DNA of 33,513 nt, taken from Phycisphaeraceae bacterium. Its GTDB lineage: Bacteria; Planctomycetota; Phycisphaerae; Phycisphaerales; UBA1924. Shown here in pieces: positions 8,206 to 17,848 of the stretch (the first letter of the stretch is position 1; each line of letters begins with the position of its first letter). A model generated the notes under the pieces. It was given only the letters and a program-made list of their open reading frames with translations, did no database searches and was not told the origin of the DNA. The position numbers and the translations under genes were made by a program. Location: contig JAHCJE010000018.1 of assembly GCA_026128865.1 (NCBI GenBank), positions 1 through 33,513 of the forward strand, read 5' to 3'.

Positions 8206-8631
8206 TCAGACCGGCCAATCCCGCAGGATTCGCGCCGTCTCGTCGCGGTGGTCCGTCTCGTCGCGCACCATGTCCTCGAGCGTGACCTGCAGGCCCTTGT
8301 CTCCCGACTCCTCCGCCTGCCGCGACCGTTGCGTGTATCGCCGCACCGCCTCGCTCTCCGCTGACAACACCGCCTCCAGCATCGCGCGGTTCCCGTCCGG
8401 CACGGGCACCGGACGTGCCGACGTGATGGGCACGCCGCCGAGCGCAACGATCTTGTTCGCCAGAGTCTGCGCGTGCCGGGTCTCGTCGGGCACTTCGGCC
8501 ATGAAAAACTTGCTCAGTTCAGGCCGGTAAGGCCCGCTCACTCGCGCGGCGTACGTGAGATACTGGATCACAGCGGCGTACTCGTGCGCCAGATCATCGT
8601 TCAGCAGCCCGATCAGGGTTCGCGTGTCCAC
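8206..8631 (-). CDS. Ferritin-like diiron protein
   Basis: A 141-residue four-helix-bundle protein. The ligands expected for a ferritin-type diiron centre are all visible: E17 (AHEYAA), E50 and H53 (DETRH), E92 (SAESEA), E125 and H128 (DETDH). The two ExxH pairs and the spacing fit the bacterioferritin/ferritin-like group, which oxidises and handles iron or protects against peroxide. The length is shorter than classic bacterioferritin (about 155-160), so the fifth helix is reduced and cage formation is uncertain. The start is GTG 8631, with GGGAGG about 7 nt upstream. No haem-ligand methionine can be assigned with confidence. The gene stands alone between a convergent symporter gene and the upstream carboxypeptidase gene. 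Confidence 0.87.
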   Translation of the reverse strand: MDTRTLIGLLNDDLAHEYAAVIQYLTYAARVSGPYRPELSKFFMAEVPDETRHAQTLANKIVALGGVPITSARPVPVPDGNRAMLEAVLSAESEAVRRYTQRSRQAEESGDKGLQVTLEDMVRDETDHRDETARILRDWPV

Positions 8632-8668
8632 GGCTCGACCTCCCTTCGAGGGTTTCCAAAGAGAGTCT

Positions 8669-8700
8669 ACGCTCGGCTCGCTCTTGCTCCGGCCGAGCGT
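8669..8700 (-). terminator. Putative terminator hairpin after the carboxypeptidase gene
   Basis: A perfect 9-bp stem (8669-8677 ACGCTCGGC with 8692-8700 GCCGAGCGT) and a 14-nt loop begin 4 bp after the carboxypeptidase stop codon. The following minus-strand sequence is only weakly T-rich, so it may be a poor intrinsic terminator or an mRNA-stabilising hairpin. Confidence 0.5.
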
Positions 8701-8703
8701 GCG

Positions 8704-10995
8704 TCAGCCGAGCACCCAGTCGTTCAGGAACGCGATGAAGTCAATCGTGTTCACCTCGCCGTCGCCGTTCCAGTCAGCCTTCGGGTTGCCGTTCGCCCAG
8801 TCGTTCAGAAACGCCAGGAAGTCCAGCGTGTCCACAACCGTGTCGCCGTTGTAGTCCCCGGGGCGGACGGGGCAGCGCGACAGCACTCGGAAGTCGTCGA
8901 TGCACGCTTCGACCAGCGATTGAGGGTCGTAGTCCGACGCCACGAACCGCACCCTCACCGCCGACGTCGGCGCCACCACCTCGCTCAGCCGCCGCTGCAC
9001 GAAATACCAGCCGCCTTCGACTTCCGCGCCCGTCGGGCCGACCGTCTCGAAGTTCGTCCACGTCGCCCCGCCGTCCGCGGAGACGTCCACCACGAAGACG
9101 TCGTTGTACGCGCCGCTCCCGGCGTGGTTTGAGAACCACCGCCAGTACGAGATCACAGGGTCGTGCGCACCGCTCAAGTCCAGGATCGGGCTGAGGAGCG
9201 TCGTCTTCCCGTTGTCCACGTCCCATGCGCCCGCGCTGCTGCCGGCCCGCCCGTCGGTCACGTAGCAGTTCTGCCCGACGACGACCCATCCTGGCTGCAC
9301 GACGTGCCCACCACTCGTCGTCTGCTGGGGCGCCATGCGACCCCAGATACCGCGCACCGCGTTGTCATCGGGCACACCAACCGTCCAGCCACGATCCGCG
9401 TCGAAATCGTCCGCGAACACGATCTGGATAGCCTCTGCCGAGAGAGGGTCGCTCGACCCATCCGGCGGATACGCGACGATCGTCCCGTCGGTCAGCGCGG
9501 CCGTCAGATAAAACTCGACCGTCCGCCCGCAATCCACGGCCGGCAACCTTCCTTCGTACATGTGCGCCCCGAGCGCATCGAGCGGCCATGCCGTGAACGC
9601 ACCCCCGCCCACACGCGTCCAAAGCGTTGGCGTGCCCTCCGTCAGAATGCCCCCGCCCGGGACGATCCTCGCGCGCAGAACCAACGGCTCGCCCGCCTGC
9701 ACCACCTCGGGCGCGCCGTCCGGCAGCGTGATGTACGGGGAGAGATCACGCACCCACTCGCCCAGCGTCAGGATCGCCGCGAAGTTCTCCTCCGCTGTGG
9801 GGATGATCTCCTCCGGCGGCAGAATGAACCCCGGGTTGCCCGTCGGCCTCAGCTCGACCGTGAACCCGTACAGCCCGACCGTGTACGTCCAATCCGCCAT
9901 CGTCCCCGAAGCCGCGTACAGCTCGATCGCGTGCTGCGGCACGTAAGTCTTGCCGTGCACAGTCTTGATCGCCTCCGCCATCTCCGCGCCCATCGTCACG
10001 AATCTCGAGTTGTCAGGCTCCGGCGGCGTCGCCGTCGTGAACCCCCAGGGGTACAGGATCAACTGCGAGTAACTGTGGAAGTCGATGTGCGCCCGCGCGA
10101 ACGGCTGCGACAGGATGAAATCACGTACTACTTGCGATTCAGGCTCGGAGAATGGAGCGGTTCCACGGTAGGTCTCGTTGTTCCCGTTCCCGCTCGAACC
10201 TTCGCCCCCCCAGTTCACGTCCCAGTTGCGGTTCAGATCCACGCCCCAGGTGCCACCGCTGTTCTGTCGGCGGTTCTTCCGCCACATCCGGTCGGTGCTC
10301 CACGAATACTCATACCCGTCCGGGTTCACGATCGGCACGATCAGGAACTCGAAGCGGTCCATCAGGTCCGTCACGCGCGAATCGACGCCGTACTGCCGCA
10401 GCAGCTGGTCCGCGATGTACGTCACCGTCATCGGACTGACCCACTCCCGTGCGTGCTGGCACCCGTTGAAGATGATCTGTGGCTTGGGAGTCTGCCCGCC
10501 CGTGCCGTTGATCCGCAGCGCGATGATCGGACGGCCTTGCAGCGACTGCCCGATCGTGCTCACCGAAGCGAGCCCCGCGAACTCCGCCGCGAGCGAGTTG
10601 TAGTACGCCAGATACTCCCCGTTCGTCTTGTAGTTCTCGAACCACGACAGGTCGCGCAGCGTCCGCCGACGCTCAATCTCCGCCCGCTCCGCGTCGATCA
10701 ACGCCTGCACGTCCTCAACGAGTGTCACCGGCTCCAGCCCCAGCGCACGCAGCGTGTCGAGCGCGTCCGCCGTTACCACGATGTCGATCGGACCCACGCC
10801 GACGCGCTCGGACCACACCGTCGTCGCGACGTTCAACGTCGCGGACAGCTCGAGCGCCGTCCCAGGGTGCACACGCACCACCTTCTGACCGTCGTAGCGC
10901 ACCTCCGGACCCGGCGTCAGCCCTTCCTGGGCCCGGGCGAATCCACCGACGAGAAGAACGACCGTGAGCGAGACGAACAGCGTGGGCAACCGCAT
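8704..10995 (-). CDS. Secreted M14 zinc carboxypeptidase with dockerin-like tail
   Basis: A 763-residue metallocarboxypeptidase of the carboxypeptidase A/T type. A signal peptide (MRLPTLFVSLTVVLLVGG, cleaved near ARAQ) is followed by a propeptide-like region to about 115. The catalytic domain (about 120-415) has zinc ligands H181 and E184 (NGCQHAREW) and H307 (IDFHSYSQ), substrate-binding DLNRNW (253-258) and catalytic E381 (TVELRPTGN). Beta-rich domains follow, including a segment resembling a concanavalin/MAM-like module (ISYWRWFSN... VFVDVSADGGATW). Two dockerin-like calcium loops close the protein (DYNGDTVVDTLDFLAFLNDW and DWNGDGEVNTIDFIAFLNDW), without the final Gly-Cys seen in others. 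ATG 10995 has GGAGG 9 nt upstream. It probably digests external peptides. Confidence 0.94.
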   Translation of the reverse strand: MRLPTLFVSLTVVLLVGGFARAQEGLTPGPEVRYDGQKVVRVHPGTALELSATLNVATTVWSERVGVGPIDIVVTADALDTLRALGLEPVTLVEDVQALIDAERAEIERRRTLRDLSWFENYKTNGEYLAYYNSLAAEFAGLASVSTIGQSLQGRPIIALRINGTGGQTPKPQIIFNGCQHAREWVSPMTVTYIADQLLRQYGVDSRVTDLMDRFEFLIVPIVNPDGYEYSWSTDRMWRKNRRQNSGGTWGVDLNRNWDVNWGGEGSSGNGNNETYRGTAPFSEPESQVVRDFILSQPFARAHIDFHSYSQLILYPWGFTTATPPEPDNSRFVTMGAEMAEAIKTVHGKTYVPQHAIELYAASGTMADWTYTVGLYGFTVELRPTGNPGFILPPEEIIPTAEENFAAILTLGEWVRDLSPYITLPDGAPEVVQAGEPLVLRARIVPGGGILTEGTPTLWTRVGGGAFTAWPLDALGAHMYEGRLPAVDCGRTVEFYLTAALTDGTIVAYPPDGSSDPLSAEAIQIVFADDFDADRGWTVGVPDDNAVRGIWGRMAPQQTTSGGHVVQPGWVVVGQNCYVTDGRAGSSAGAWDVDNGKTTLLSPILDLSGAHDPVISYWRWFSNHAGSGAYNDVFVVDVSADGGATWTNFETVGPTGAEVEGGWYFVQRRLSEVVAPTSAVRVRFVASDYDPQSLVEACIDDFRVLSRCPVRPGDYNGDTVVDTLDFLAFLNDWANGNPKADWNGDGEVNTIDFIAFLNDWVLG

Positions 10996-11162
10996 GGCAA
11001 AGATCCTCCGGCACGCCAGCAGGGCGCGCAGGTGCAGGCAGGGCGGGCGTGGTCCCCCGATACAGCCAAGGTAACCGCACCTGACGCTTCGATAAAGCAC
11101 GCCGCCGGTTCCATTCCCATAAAACCGTCCGAATATCCGGGGGATTCCCCGCGCCCGACACG

Positions 11163-11190
11163 AAAAAACGCCCGGCAGGAACGCCGGGCG
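11163..11190 (-). terminator. Intrinsic terminator of the PEP-CTERM gene
   Basis: On the minus strand CGCCCGGC and GCCGGGCG form a perfect 8-bp GC stem with a 6-nt loop, followed at once by six T. It lies about 30 bp after the PEP-CTERM stop codon, ahead of the carboxypeptidase gene. Confidence 0.85.
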
Positions 11191-11220
11191 ACTCGGACGG
11201 GCTTGTGCTACGTCAGCCGG

Positions 11221-12279
11221 TCAACGGCGCCGACGCAGTGTCGCCAGCACACCAAGCCCGATCAGGGCAAGCGAGCCGGGGGCGGGGACGAGGAAAAAGT
11301 TCCTGGCCTCGAAGTTCGACGCGACCAGCGACAGCCCGGAGCCGTCGAGGTTGACGCTGTACAGCTCGTCGCTCAGCGAGGTCGAGAAGAACAGTTTGTT
11401 CGAACCGGGGTGGTAGATCACGTCGAGCATTCCGCTCCCTGCCGCGATGCTCGTCACCGGAGCGATGCCCGCGTAGTTCCCCGCGCCGTCCAGATCGATC
11501 CGGTACAGCGTCTCCGTCCCTCCGTCGGTGATGTACAGCTCGCCGGAAGGACCGGCCGTCACGCCGCGCACGAACGTGATCGGCGATGCAGTCACGAAGC
11601 TCAGGTCAACCAGCAACGAAGCGGAGGAGTTCAGGCTTCCATCCACGTTGAACCGCCAGAGCGTGCTGCCTTTGGCCATGTCGCCGCCGCCCGCGTCGTG
11701 CGCGCCGCCGTTCAGCGATGTCGCGATGAAGTCGCCCGCGCCGGACGGATCGACGATGATCCGAGCGCCCTGCCGATACGCGGGCGGCGGGTCGTTCTTG
11801 GAAGGCTGGGTGAAGACCTGCGTCATCGCACCGCTTCCCAGGTGGTACCCCAAGATGCCATCGAACGCCGCCTGCGACATCTCGCCCTCGGGAGGGTTGT
11901 TCACCGCGAGCAGGTTGTGCGAAGCCGGGTGGTACACAAGCCCGATCGGGTTCTGCAGCGGGTCGTCCTTCGCGAACACGCTGCTCACGGGCGCGCCGCC
12001 CAGAAGCCCCTGAATCCGGAAGATCGTCGCCGTGCTCGGATCCTGGATCGGCAACGGACCGTTCGCCACGTAGAACGCGCCGCTCGGCCCACGTGTGATC
12101 CCGGCCAGACGCACGTCCGGGTCCGCGTACGTGAACAGCGGGGTCATCACGTTCGTGGTCGGGTTGTACTTGTAGATCGTGTCCGAGTTCAACTCGGTCA
12201 TCAGGATGTGCTGCGCCTGCGCCGAGCCGACAAGCCCGCCCGCCAACGCCGCAAGAACAGCGCCATGCATCGCCTTCAT
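11221..12279 (-). CDS. PEP-CTERM-sorted secreted beta-propeller-like protein
   Basis: A 352-residue exported protein. A signal peptide (MKAMHGAVLAALAGGLVGSAQA-Q) precedes a body with repeated phrases such as TIYKYNPTTN, TLWRFNVDGS, TLYRIDLDGAGN and ELYSVNLDGSG, spaced as in NHL/SMP-30-like propeller blades. The C-terminus (VPAPGSLALIGLGVLATLRRRR) is a canonical PEP-CTERM signal: a P-x-P motif, a hydrophobic helix and an arginine cluster, which is recognised by an exosortase and anchors or releases the protein at the envelope. No exosortase is in the window. ATG 12279 has GGGAGG about 8 nt upstream and an intrinsic terminator follows, so it is a single-gene transcript. Ligand or enzyme activity unknown. 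Confidence 0.9.
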   Translation of the reverse strand: MKAMHGAVLAALAGGLVGSAQAQHILMTELNSDTIYKYNPTTNVMTPLFTYADPDVRLAGITRGPSGAFYVANGPLPIQDPSTATIFRIQGLLGGAPVSSVFAKDDPLQNPIGLVYHPASHNLLAVNNPPEGEMSQAAFDGILGYHLGSGAMTQVFTQPSKNDPPPAYRQGARIIVDPSGAGDFIATSLNGGAHDAGGGDMAKGSTLWRFNVDGSLNSSASLLVDLSFVTASPITFVRGVTAGPSGELYITDGGTETLYRIDLDGAGNYAGIAPVTSIAAGSGMLDVIYHPGSNKLFFSTSLSDELYSVNLDGSGLSLVASNFEARNFFLVPAPGSLALIGLGVLATLRRRR

Positions 12280-12726
12280 CGTCGTGCCTCCCTATTCGGC
12301 TGTGTGTCTCGCTCTTCTCTCGAGGGGCCACCAACCCGGCGACACCGAGTTCCCCTCGTTGCAATCCTACTCACAGGCGCGGCGGGCATCACCCGAAACG
12401 CCCCATTTCTCCAGTCTCTCCACCAGACAGTTCGTGCGACCCACCGTTCCGGTTGCCGGATCGCCGGCCCACGCCCCGCCGACCCCAAGGCTCGAACACG
12501 CAAACTCTGCGCGTTCAGCCCGTTCTCAGGTTTGGATACGCGGTTTCCCACCCGGACAGAGTGCGTCAGAATCGCCCGCGAGGGGCCAACGAATCCGGCT
12601 GGCCACATCTTTTGCCATCTGGATGCCCCCGCGGACGAGGCGTCTGTCCACCGGAAGACAACGCGCTCGCCCCTTCTTCCCGCACTCCCGCCCGCATCGC
12701 CCGCGGAGCGACCTACAACATCCCCC
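12280..12726. other. 447-bp intergenic region between divergent genes
   Basis: Frames that stay open here on both strands show no protein-like composition or plausible start. The region must hold the promoters of the PEP-CTERM gene (leftward) and the MFS gene (rightward), but I could not identify convincing -35/-10 pairs, hairpins or repeats. Confidence 0.6.
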
Positions 12727-13995
12727 GTGCGGCGCCGCGCTCCGATCGAGCCTCTCTCGCCCCTCGACACTTCGAGATCGATCTCGGCGCCGCGCCTCCG
12801 CGCCGCCATCGCCATCGGCGCGCACACCGCCGTGGACTTCTACTCCTTCCTCCCCATCGGCCTCCTCCCGCTCTTCCGCGCACGCCTCGACGCCACGCCC
12901 GCGCAGATCGCGCTCCTCCTCGCCGTTGGCTCCATCACGAGCGGACTCGTCCAGCCCGCGGCCGCATTCGTCAGCGACCGCCTCAACACACGCTCCATCG
13001 GCACGCTCGGTCTGCTTGTCGCCGCCGTCGCCATCTGCGCCATGCCCTTCGCCCCCTCCTTCGCCGCGCTGCTCGCGCTCTACAGCGCGGGCGCGGCCGG
13101 GGTCGGCGCGTTCCACCCGCCCGCCGTCGCCGCCGTCGGCCAACTCGCGGGCCGCCGACGCTCGCTCGCCGTCTCGGTCTTCTTCCTCGCCGGGATGACG
13201 GGCGGCATCCTGGGCAACGTCCTCCCGCCGCACCAGGCCGCGCGCTTCGGCATCGAATCGCTGGCGTGGCTCGCCATCCCCGGCGTCGCCGTCGCCGCCG
13301 CGCTCGCGTGGGCCATCCACGCCGTCCCGCACCGTCGCCACGACGCGCACGAGACGCACCGAGGCCTCACCGCCGCCGAACGCCGCCGGCGCTGGGCCGC
13401 AGTCTGGCTCCTCTACGCCGGCAACTTCGTGCGCTTCAGCGTGAACATGGCGCTCGTGTACCTGCTGCTCGCGTGGGTCGAGCAGCGCGTCCGCTCGCAC
13501 GCCTCCGCCGACCCGCTCGCGCTCGACCTCGCGCAGCGCGCCAGCGCGATCAACGGCACGATGCAGGCCGCCATGCAGATCGGCATGGGCGGCGCGGGCC
13601 TGGCCGCAGGCTGGTTCCTCCGCGCCCACCACGAAAAGGCCGCCCTCGTCGCCGTCCCCATGCTCGGCGCGGCGGCCGCCGCCCTCATCCCCAACTCGTC
13701 CATCCCCGCAGGCTTCGCCCTCACCGTCCTCGCGGGCATGGGCTTCGGCGGCCTCGTCCCCGTGACCATCGCCCTCGCCCAGCGCCTCCTCCCCCACCGC
13801 ACCAGCCTCGCCTCCAGCCTCATGATGGGCGGCGCCTGGGCCTTCGCCGGCGTCGGCTCACTCGCCGCCGAACGCCTCCACCACACCCTCGGCCTGCACG
13901 CCGCCTTCGTCATCACCGCCGCCGCACTCGCCCTCGCCGGCCTCCTCAGCCTCCTCCTCCCTGGCCAGCTCTTGCGCTCGATCGAACCGCATTGA
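12727..13995 (+). CDS. MFS transporter, Fsr-like
   Basis: A 422-residue major facilitator superfamily protein with about 12 hydrophobic segments (for example FLPIGLLPLF, IALLLAVGSITSGLVQP, TLGLLVAAVAICAMPF, SLAVSVFFLAGMTGGILGN). The segment GAFHPPAVAAVGQLAGRRR resembles the AFHP-containing region of the fosmidomycin-resistance (Fsr) branch, which exports small drugs or metabolites; export is therefore a guess at the family level only. GTG 12727 is the first usable start before the first membrane segment; its ribosome-binding site is poor, and the true start is the least certain point. A central basic loop (about 195-225) separates the two halves. FabI follows on the same strand after 89 bp containing hairpins. 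Confidence 0.85.
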   Translation: MRRRAPIEPLSPLDTSRSISAPRLRAAIAIGAHTAVDFYSFLPIGLLPLFRARLDATPAQIALLLAVGSITSGLVQPAAAFVSDRLNTRSIGTLGLLVAAVAICAMPFAPSFAALLALYSAGAAGVGAFHPPAVAAVGQLAGRRRSLAVSVFFLAGMTGGILGNVLPPHQAARFGIESLAWLAIPGVAVAAALAWAIHAVPHRRHDAHETHRGLTAAERRRRWAAVWLLYAGNFVRFSVNMALVYLLLAWVEQRVRSHASADPLALDLAQRASAINGTMQAAMQIGMGGAGLAAGWFLRAHHEKAALVAVPMLGAAAAALIPNSSIPAGFALTVLAGMGFGGLVPVTIALAQRLLPHRTSLASSLMMGGAWAFAGVGSLAAERLHHTLGLHAAFVITAAALALAGLLSLLLPGQLLRSIEPH

Positions 13996-14017
13996 TGCGG
14001 AGCGGGGCGAAGGGCAC

Positions 14018-14053
14018 ACGGGGTAGGGTCTTTCAAGGCCCCGTCTCCTACCC
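14018..14053 (+). promoter_or_regulatory. Two mutually exclusive hairpins in the fabI leader
   Basis: ACGGGG (14018-14023) can pair with CCCCGT (14039-14044), or GGGTAGG (14021-14027) with CCTACCC (14047-14053). The two stems share bases, so only one forms at a time. They lie between the MFS stop and the fabI start. There is no T tract, so this could be an attenuator-like leader or chance in GC-rich DNA. Confidence 0.3.
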
Positions 14054-14084
14054 TCCTCTCTCTCACCCCGCCCCGGAGTCCCCC

Positions 14085-14870
14085 ATGCAACTCCTCGAAG
14101 GTCGCCACGCCCTCATCGTCGGCATCGCCAACGAGCGCTCCTACGCCTGGCACATCGCTGCCTCGCTCATCGAGCACGGCTGCCGCTGCGCCTTCACCCA
14201 CCTGCCCGGCGAGAAGAACGAACGCCGCACCCGGCGCGCCGTCGAGGCGCTCGGCGTTGCCGACCCCTGGCTCACGCCGATGGACGCGTCGAGCGATGAG
14301 CAGATCGACGCCGCCTTTGCCCGCTACGCCGAGTCCTTCGACCGCCTCCACGTCCTCGTCCACTCGATCGCCTTCGCCGACCGCGAGTGGCTCGCGCGCG
14401 GCAAGTTCGCGCAGACCCCCCGCGCTGCATACCTCGCCGCCATCGACGTCTCCGCCTACACACTCCTCGCCATGGCCCGCGCGGCCGCGCCGCTCATGGA
14501 GCGTTCGGGCGGCGGCTCCGTCATGGCCATGTCCTACTACGGCGCGGAGAAGGTCGTCCCCGGCTACAACGTCATGGGCGTCGCCAAGGCCGCACTCGAA
14601 TGCACCGCCCGATACCTCGCCGCCGAACTCGGCGAGAAGGGCATCCGCGTGAACACCATCTCCGGCGGCTACCTCCGCACCCTCGCCTCCTCGGCGGTGG
14701 GGGGCGTGGACGATATCGAACGCCTGAATCTGGAACGCGCCCCCCTCCGACGCAACGTCGAAGGGGCCGACGTCGGCCGCACCGCCGTCTACCTCGCCAG
14801 CGACCTCTCCTCCGGCGTTACCGGCGAGAACATCTACGTGGACTGCGGCGTGAACACCCTCGGCATCTGA
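14085..14870 (+). CDS. fabI: Enoyl-[acyl-carrier-protein] reductase (NADH)
   Basis: A 261-residue short-chain dehydrogenase that reduces trans-2-enoyl-ACP in the last step of each fatty acid elongation cycle, in the cytoplasm as a tetramer. The FabI-type nucleotide motif GIANERSYAWHIA (13-25) replaces the usual SDR glycine motif. The catalytic residues Y151, Y161 and K168 sit in SYYGAEKVVPGYNVMGVAKAALE with the FabI spacing (Tyr-x6-Lys). The C-terminus (APLRR...GRTAVYLASDLSSGVTGENIYVDCG) is like Bacillus-type FabI. The loop usually written SAGPIRTLA is SGGYLRTLA here. ATG 14085 has GGAG 6 nt upstream. Other fatty acid genes are absent from the window. Confidence 0.93.
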   Translation: MQLLEGRHALIVGIANERSYAWHIAASLIEHGCRCAFTHLPGEKNERRTRRAVEALGVADPWLTPMDASSDEQIDAAFARYAESFDRLHVLVHSIAFADREWLARGKFAQTPRAAYLAAIDVSAYTLLAMARAAAPLMERSGGGSVMAMSYYGAEKVVPGYNVMGVAKAALECTARYLAAELGEKGIRVNTISGGYLRTLASSAVGGVDDIERLNLERAPLRRNVEGADVGRTAVYLASDLSSGVTGENIYVDCGVNTLGI

Positions 14871-14990
14871 CCGGCGCAGTTCGTGCGCACGCGCCCACGC
14901 CATGCCATATGTAGTGGTTCGACCCCCGCCGATAACCCCATCGCCCGTGGTCGGTGAAGCACGCGCCGCCCTCGCGTCGATATTCCTGCC

Positions 14991-15284
14991 GTGAGCGCGT
15001 TCGGCACATCCGCCGCCCAGTCGGTCGCCGGCCTGCACCAGGCCGAGCAGGTCGCCGCGCGCGACGCGGCCCGCAAAGAGGCCCGCCGCCCGCGCGACCC
15101 CGCCTCGACCCGCGAGCAGGAGGAACTGGACCGCGTCGAGATCGCCGAGGCCGTCCGGAATCTCAAGGACAACGCCCAGGAAGAGGCCCGCGAAGACCGC
15201 CAGGAGCGCCCCGCCTACGCCCCCGACGGTTCGCTCCGCCCGGGCGAAGGCTCGCGTCGCCCCAGCATCGACGTGCAGGGCTGA
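14991..15284 (+). CDS. Small charged hypothetical protein
   Basis: A 97-residue protein starting at GTG 14991 (MSAFGTSAAQSVAGLHQAEQ...). It is very rich in Ala, Arg and Glu, has no hydrophobic segment, and is probably helical between about 10 and 65, then disordered. The composition is protein-like, with regular heptad-like spacing of charged residues, and the frame ends just before a strong hairpin, which supports a real gene. I recognise no family with certainty. No convincing ribosome-binding site precedes the GTG. It is 120 bp downstream of fabI on the same strand. Confidence 0.6.
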   Translation: MSAFGTSAAQSVAGLHQAEQVAARDAARKEARRPRDPASTREQEELDRVEIAEAVRNLKDNAQEEAREDRQERPAYAPDGSLRPGEGSRRPSIDVQG

Positions 15285-15303
15285 CCACCCGCCGCGCAAA
15301 GGA

Positions 15304-15334
15304 CACGCCCGGCTTCGTGGGCGAGCCGGGCGTG
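15304..15334. terminator. Bidirectional hairpin between convergent genes
   Basis: CACGCCCGGCT (15304-15314) and AGCCGGGCGTG (15324-15334) form an 11-bp perfect stem with a 9-nt loop between the small hypothetical gene (plus) and the fibro-slime gene (minus). Only short T runs follow, on the minus-strand side (TCCTTTG), so it would serve mainly the minus-strand gene. Confidence 0.65.
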
Positions 15335-15362
15335 CGGGGGTGGGGGCGGTGCCGAACCACGA

Positions 15363-16277
15363 TCAGTCGTACAGTGCAGCGGAGACCGGGATGGCGATGT
15401 CACGCAGTTCGAGCGTTGTCGTGATGCGGAAGTTCGCCTCGGTGGTGTGCCGCTCCGAGAAGAAGAATCTCAAGTGGTACGTGTTGCCGTCCACCAGCCA
15501 GCCGAGGCGGTCGAGGTCGATGGACTGTTCGATCGCGCCGTGCACGCCGCCGAGATCGATCACGAGCTTGTTGTCCACGAAGACCCACACGTCGTCATCG
15601 CCGCGGAAGGTGAACACCTGGCCCGCGTTGCGACGGTAGACGAACTGCGTGCCGAGCTCGAAGGTGAAGTGGAAGTTCTTGCCCGTGTTCCCGTAGTTGC
15701 CGTAGAGGTCGCCGTTGATCGGAAAGAACCCGCCAAGGCTGGCGAACTGCGGGTCCGTCCGGTCGTCGAAGACGTAGTGCCCCGTGTTCGGGTCGCGCCG
15801 GAGCGTGATCTGCAGCGTCTTGGAGATGTTCACGCCAGGCTGGTCGCGGAACCACTGCGAGAACGACTGGGCCGTGTGGACCGCGTGGCCCTCGCTCTGC
15901 ATCGCGCCGGCCACGTCACCCGGACGAGAGTTGATGTAGTCGCGAGGCGAGATCATGTTCCGTCCATGCCCATCCGTCCACTGGCGGGTCACGCGGTGCC
16001 CCCGGCTCCGGAAGACCGGCTTCCCCTCGCTGTCCAGCTCGTCGGCCACGATGTTCATGTAGTGGCCGAACATGCCCTTGTTGTCCTTGTCCCGAGGCTG
16101 CCACTGGAAGTCGACGTGACCCCCGGGCAGCTCACGGGCTTTGAAGTCTCGGATGATCCCCGTCAGCACGATCGCCTCAGGCCCGGCCTGCTGCGCAGCC
16201 GCCCTATCCCCAAGGGCTACCAAGCCCGCCAGCGCGAGCAACGCCGCGCTCGTCAGGTGTCCGCTCCCGTTCCGCAT
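15363..16277 (-). CDS. Secreted fibro-slime domain protein
   Basis: A 304-residue exported protein. The signal peptide (MRNGSGHLTSAALLALAGLVALGDRAAA-Q) is followed by one fibro-slime domain covering almost all the rest. Diagnostic stretches are ILTGIIRDFK-like IVLTGIIRDFK, GGFFPINGDLYGNYG, NFHFTFELGTQFVY, FTFRGDDDVWVFVDNKLVID and FFFSERHTTEANFRITTT. The domain is beta-rich and PA14-like; the name comes from Fibrobacter adhesion proteins and Dictyostelium, and a glycan- or surface-binding role is usual but unproven. There is no anchor, dockerin tail or PEP-CTERM, so it is probably released or periplasmic. ATG 16277 has GGAGG 6 nt upstream. It is divergent from murA across 256 bp in which I see no further structure. 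Confidence 0.88.
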   Translation of the reverse strand: MRNGSGHLTSAALLALAGLVALGDRAAAQQAGPEAIVLTGIIRDFKARELPGGHVDFQWQPRDKDNKGMFGHYMNIVADELDSEGKPVFRSRGHRVTRQWTDGHGRNMISPRDYINSRPGDVAGAMQSEGHAVHTAQSFSQWFRDQPGVNISKTLQITLRRDPNTGHYVFDDRTDPQFASLGGFFPINGDLYGNYGNTGKNFHFTFELGTQFVYRRNAGQVFTFRGDDDVWVFVDNKLVIDLGGVHGAIEQSIDLDRLGWLVDGNTYHLRFFFSERHTTEANFRITTTLELRDIAIPVSAALYD

Positions 16278-16533
16278 GACGCACCTCCGTGTCAGTTCCG
16301 TTCGCCTCACCCTTGACTCTCCAAACCCCCGGCCCGGACGGCAACCACGGGGAGGTGGTAATCCGGCGTGACGGGTCCGATTGGCGCGGCCGTGCGGTCT
16401 GTGCGGCGTGGCTGCGAAGCAAGCCGGGCCGATTCCGCGCTCCGGCCACCCCGATCCGGCGTCTCCCGTTCGGGACGCCCCGCGGCCGATGTACCATCCC
16501 GTTCGACGGGGCGGCACACGCACGGAGGCCGGG

Positions 16534-17844
<1,311 letters not shown>

Positions 17845-17848
17845 CCGC

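Noticed and set aside
12276..12827. A 183-codon minus-strand ORF in the gap upstream of the PEP-CTERM gene
   Set aside because: Arg/Gly-rich translation without domain features; it overlaps the MFS start region and the PEP-CTERM ribosome-binding site.
9163..13995. A 1610-codon open frame on the plus strand, antisense to the carboxypeptidase and PEP-CTERM genes
   Set aside because: Low-complexity Arg/Pro/His-rich translation typical of a high-GC shadow. Only its 3' part from 12727 reads as a real membrane protein (the MFS transporter).
12727..14870. Drug-resistance pair (Fsr-like exporter with FabI)
   Set aside because: The MFS likeness is only to the family, FabI is an ordinary housekeeping enzyme, and nothing shows co-regulation.
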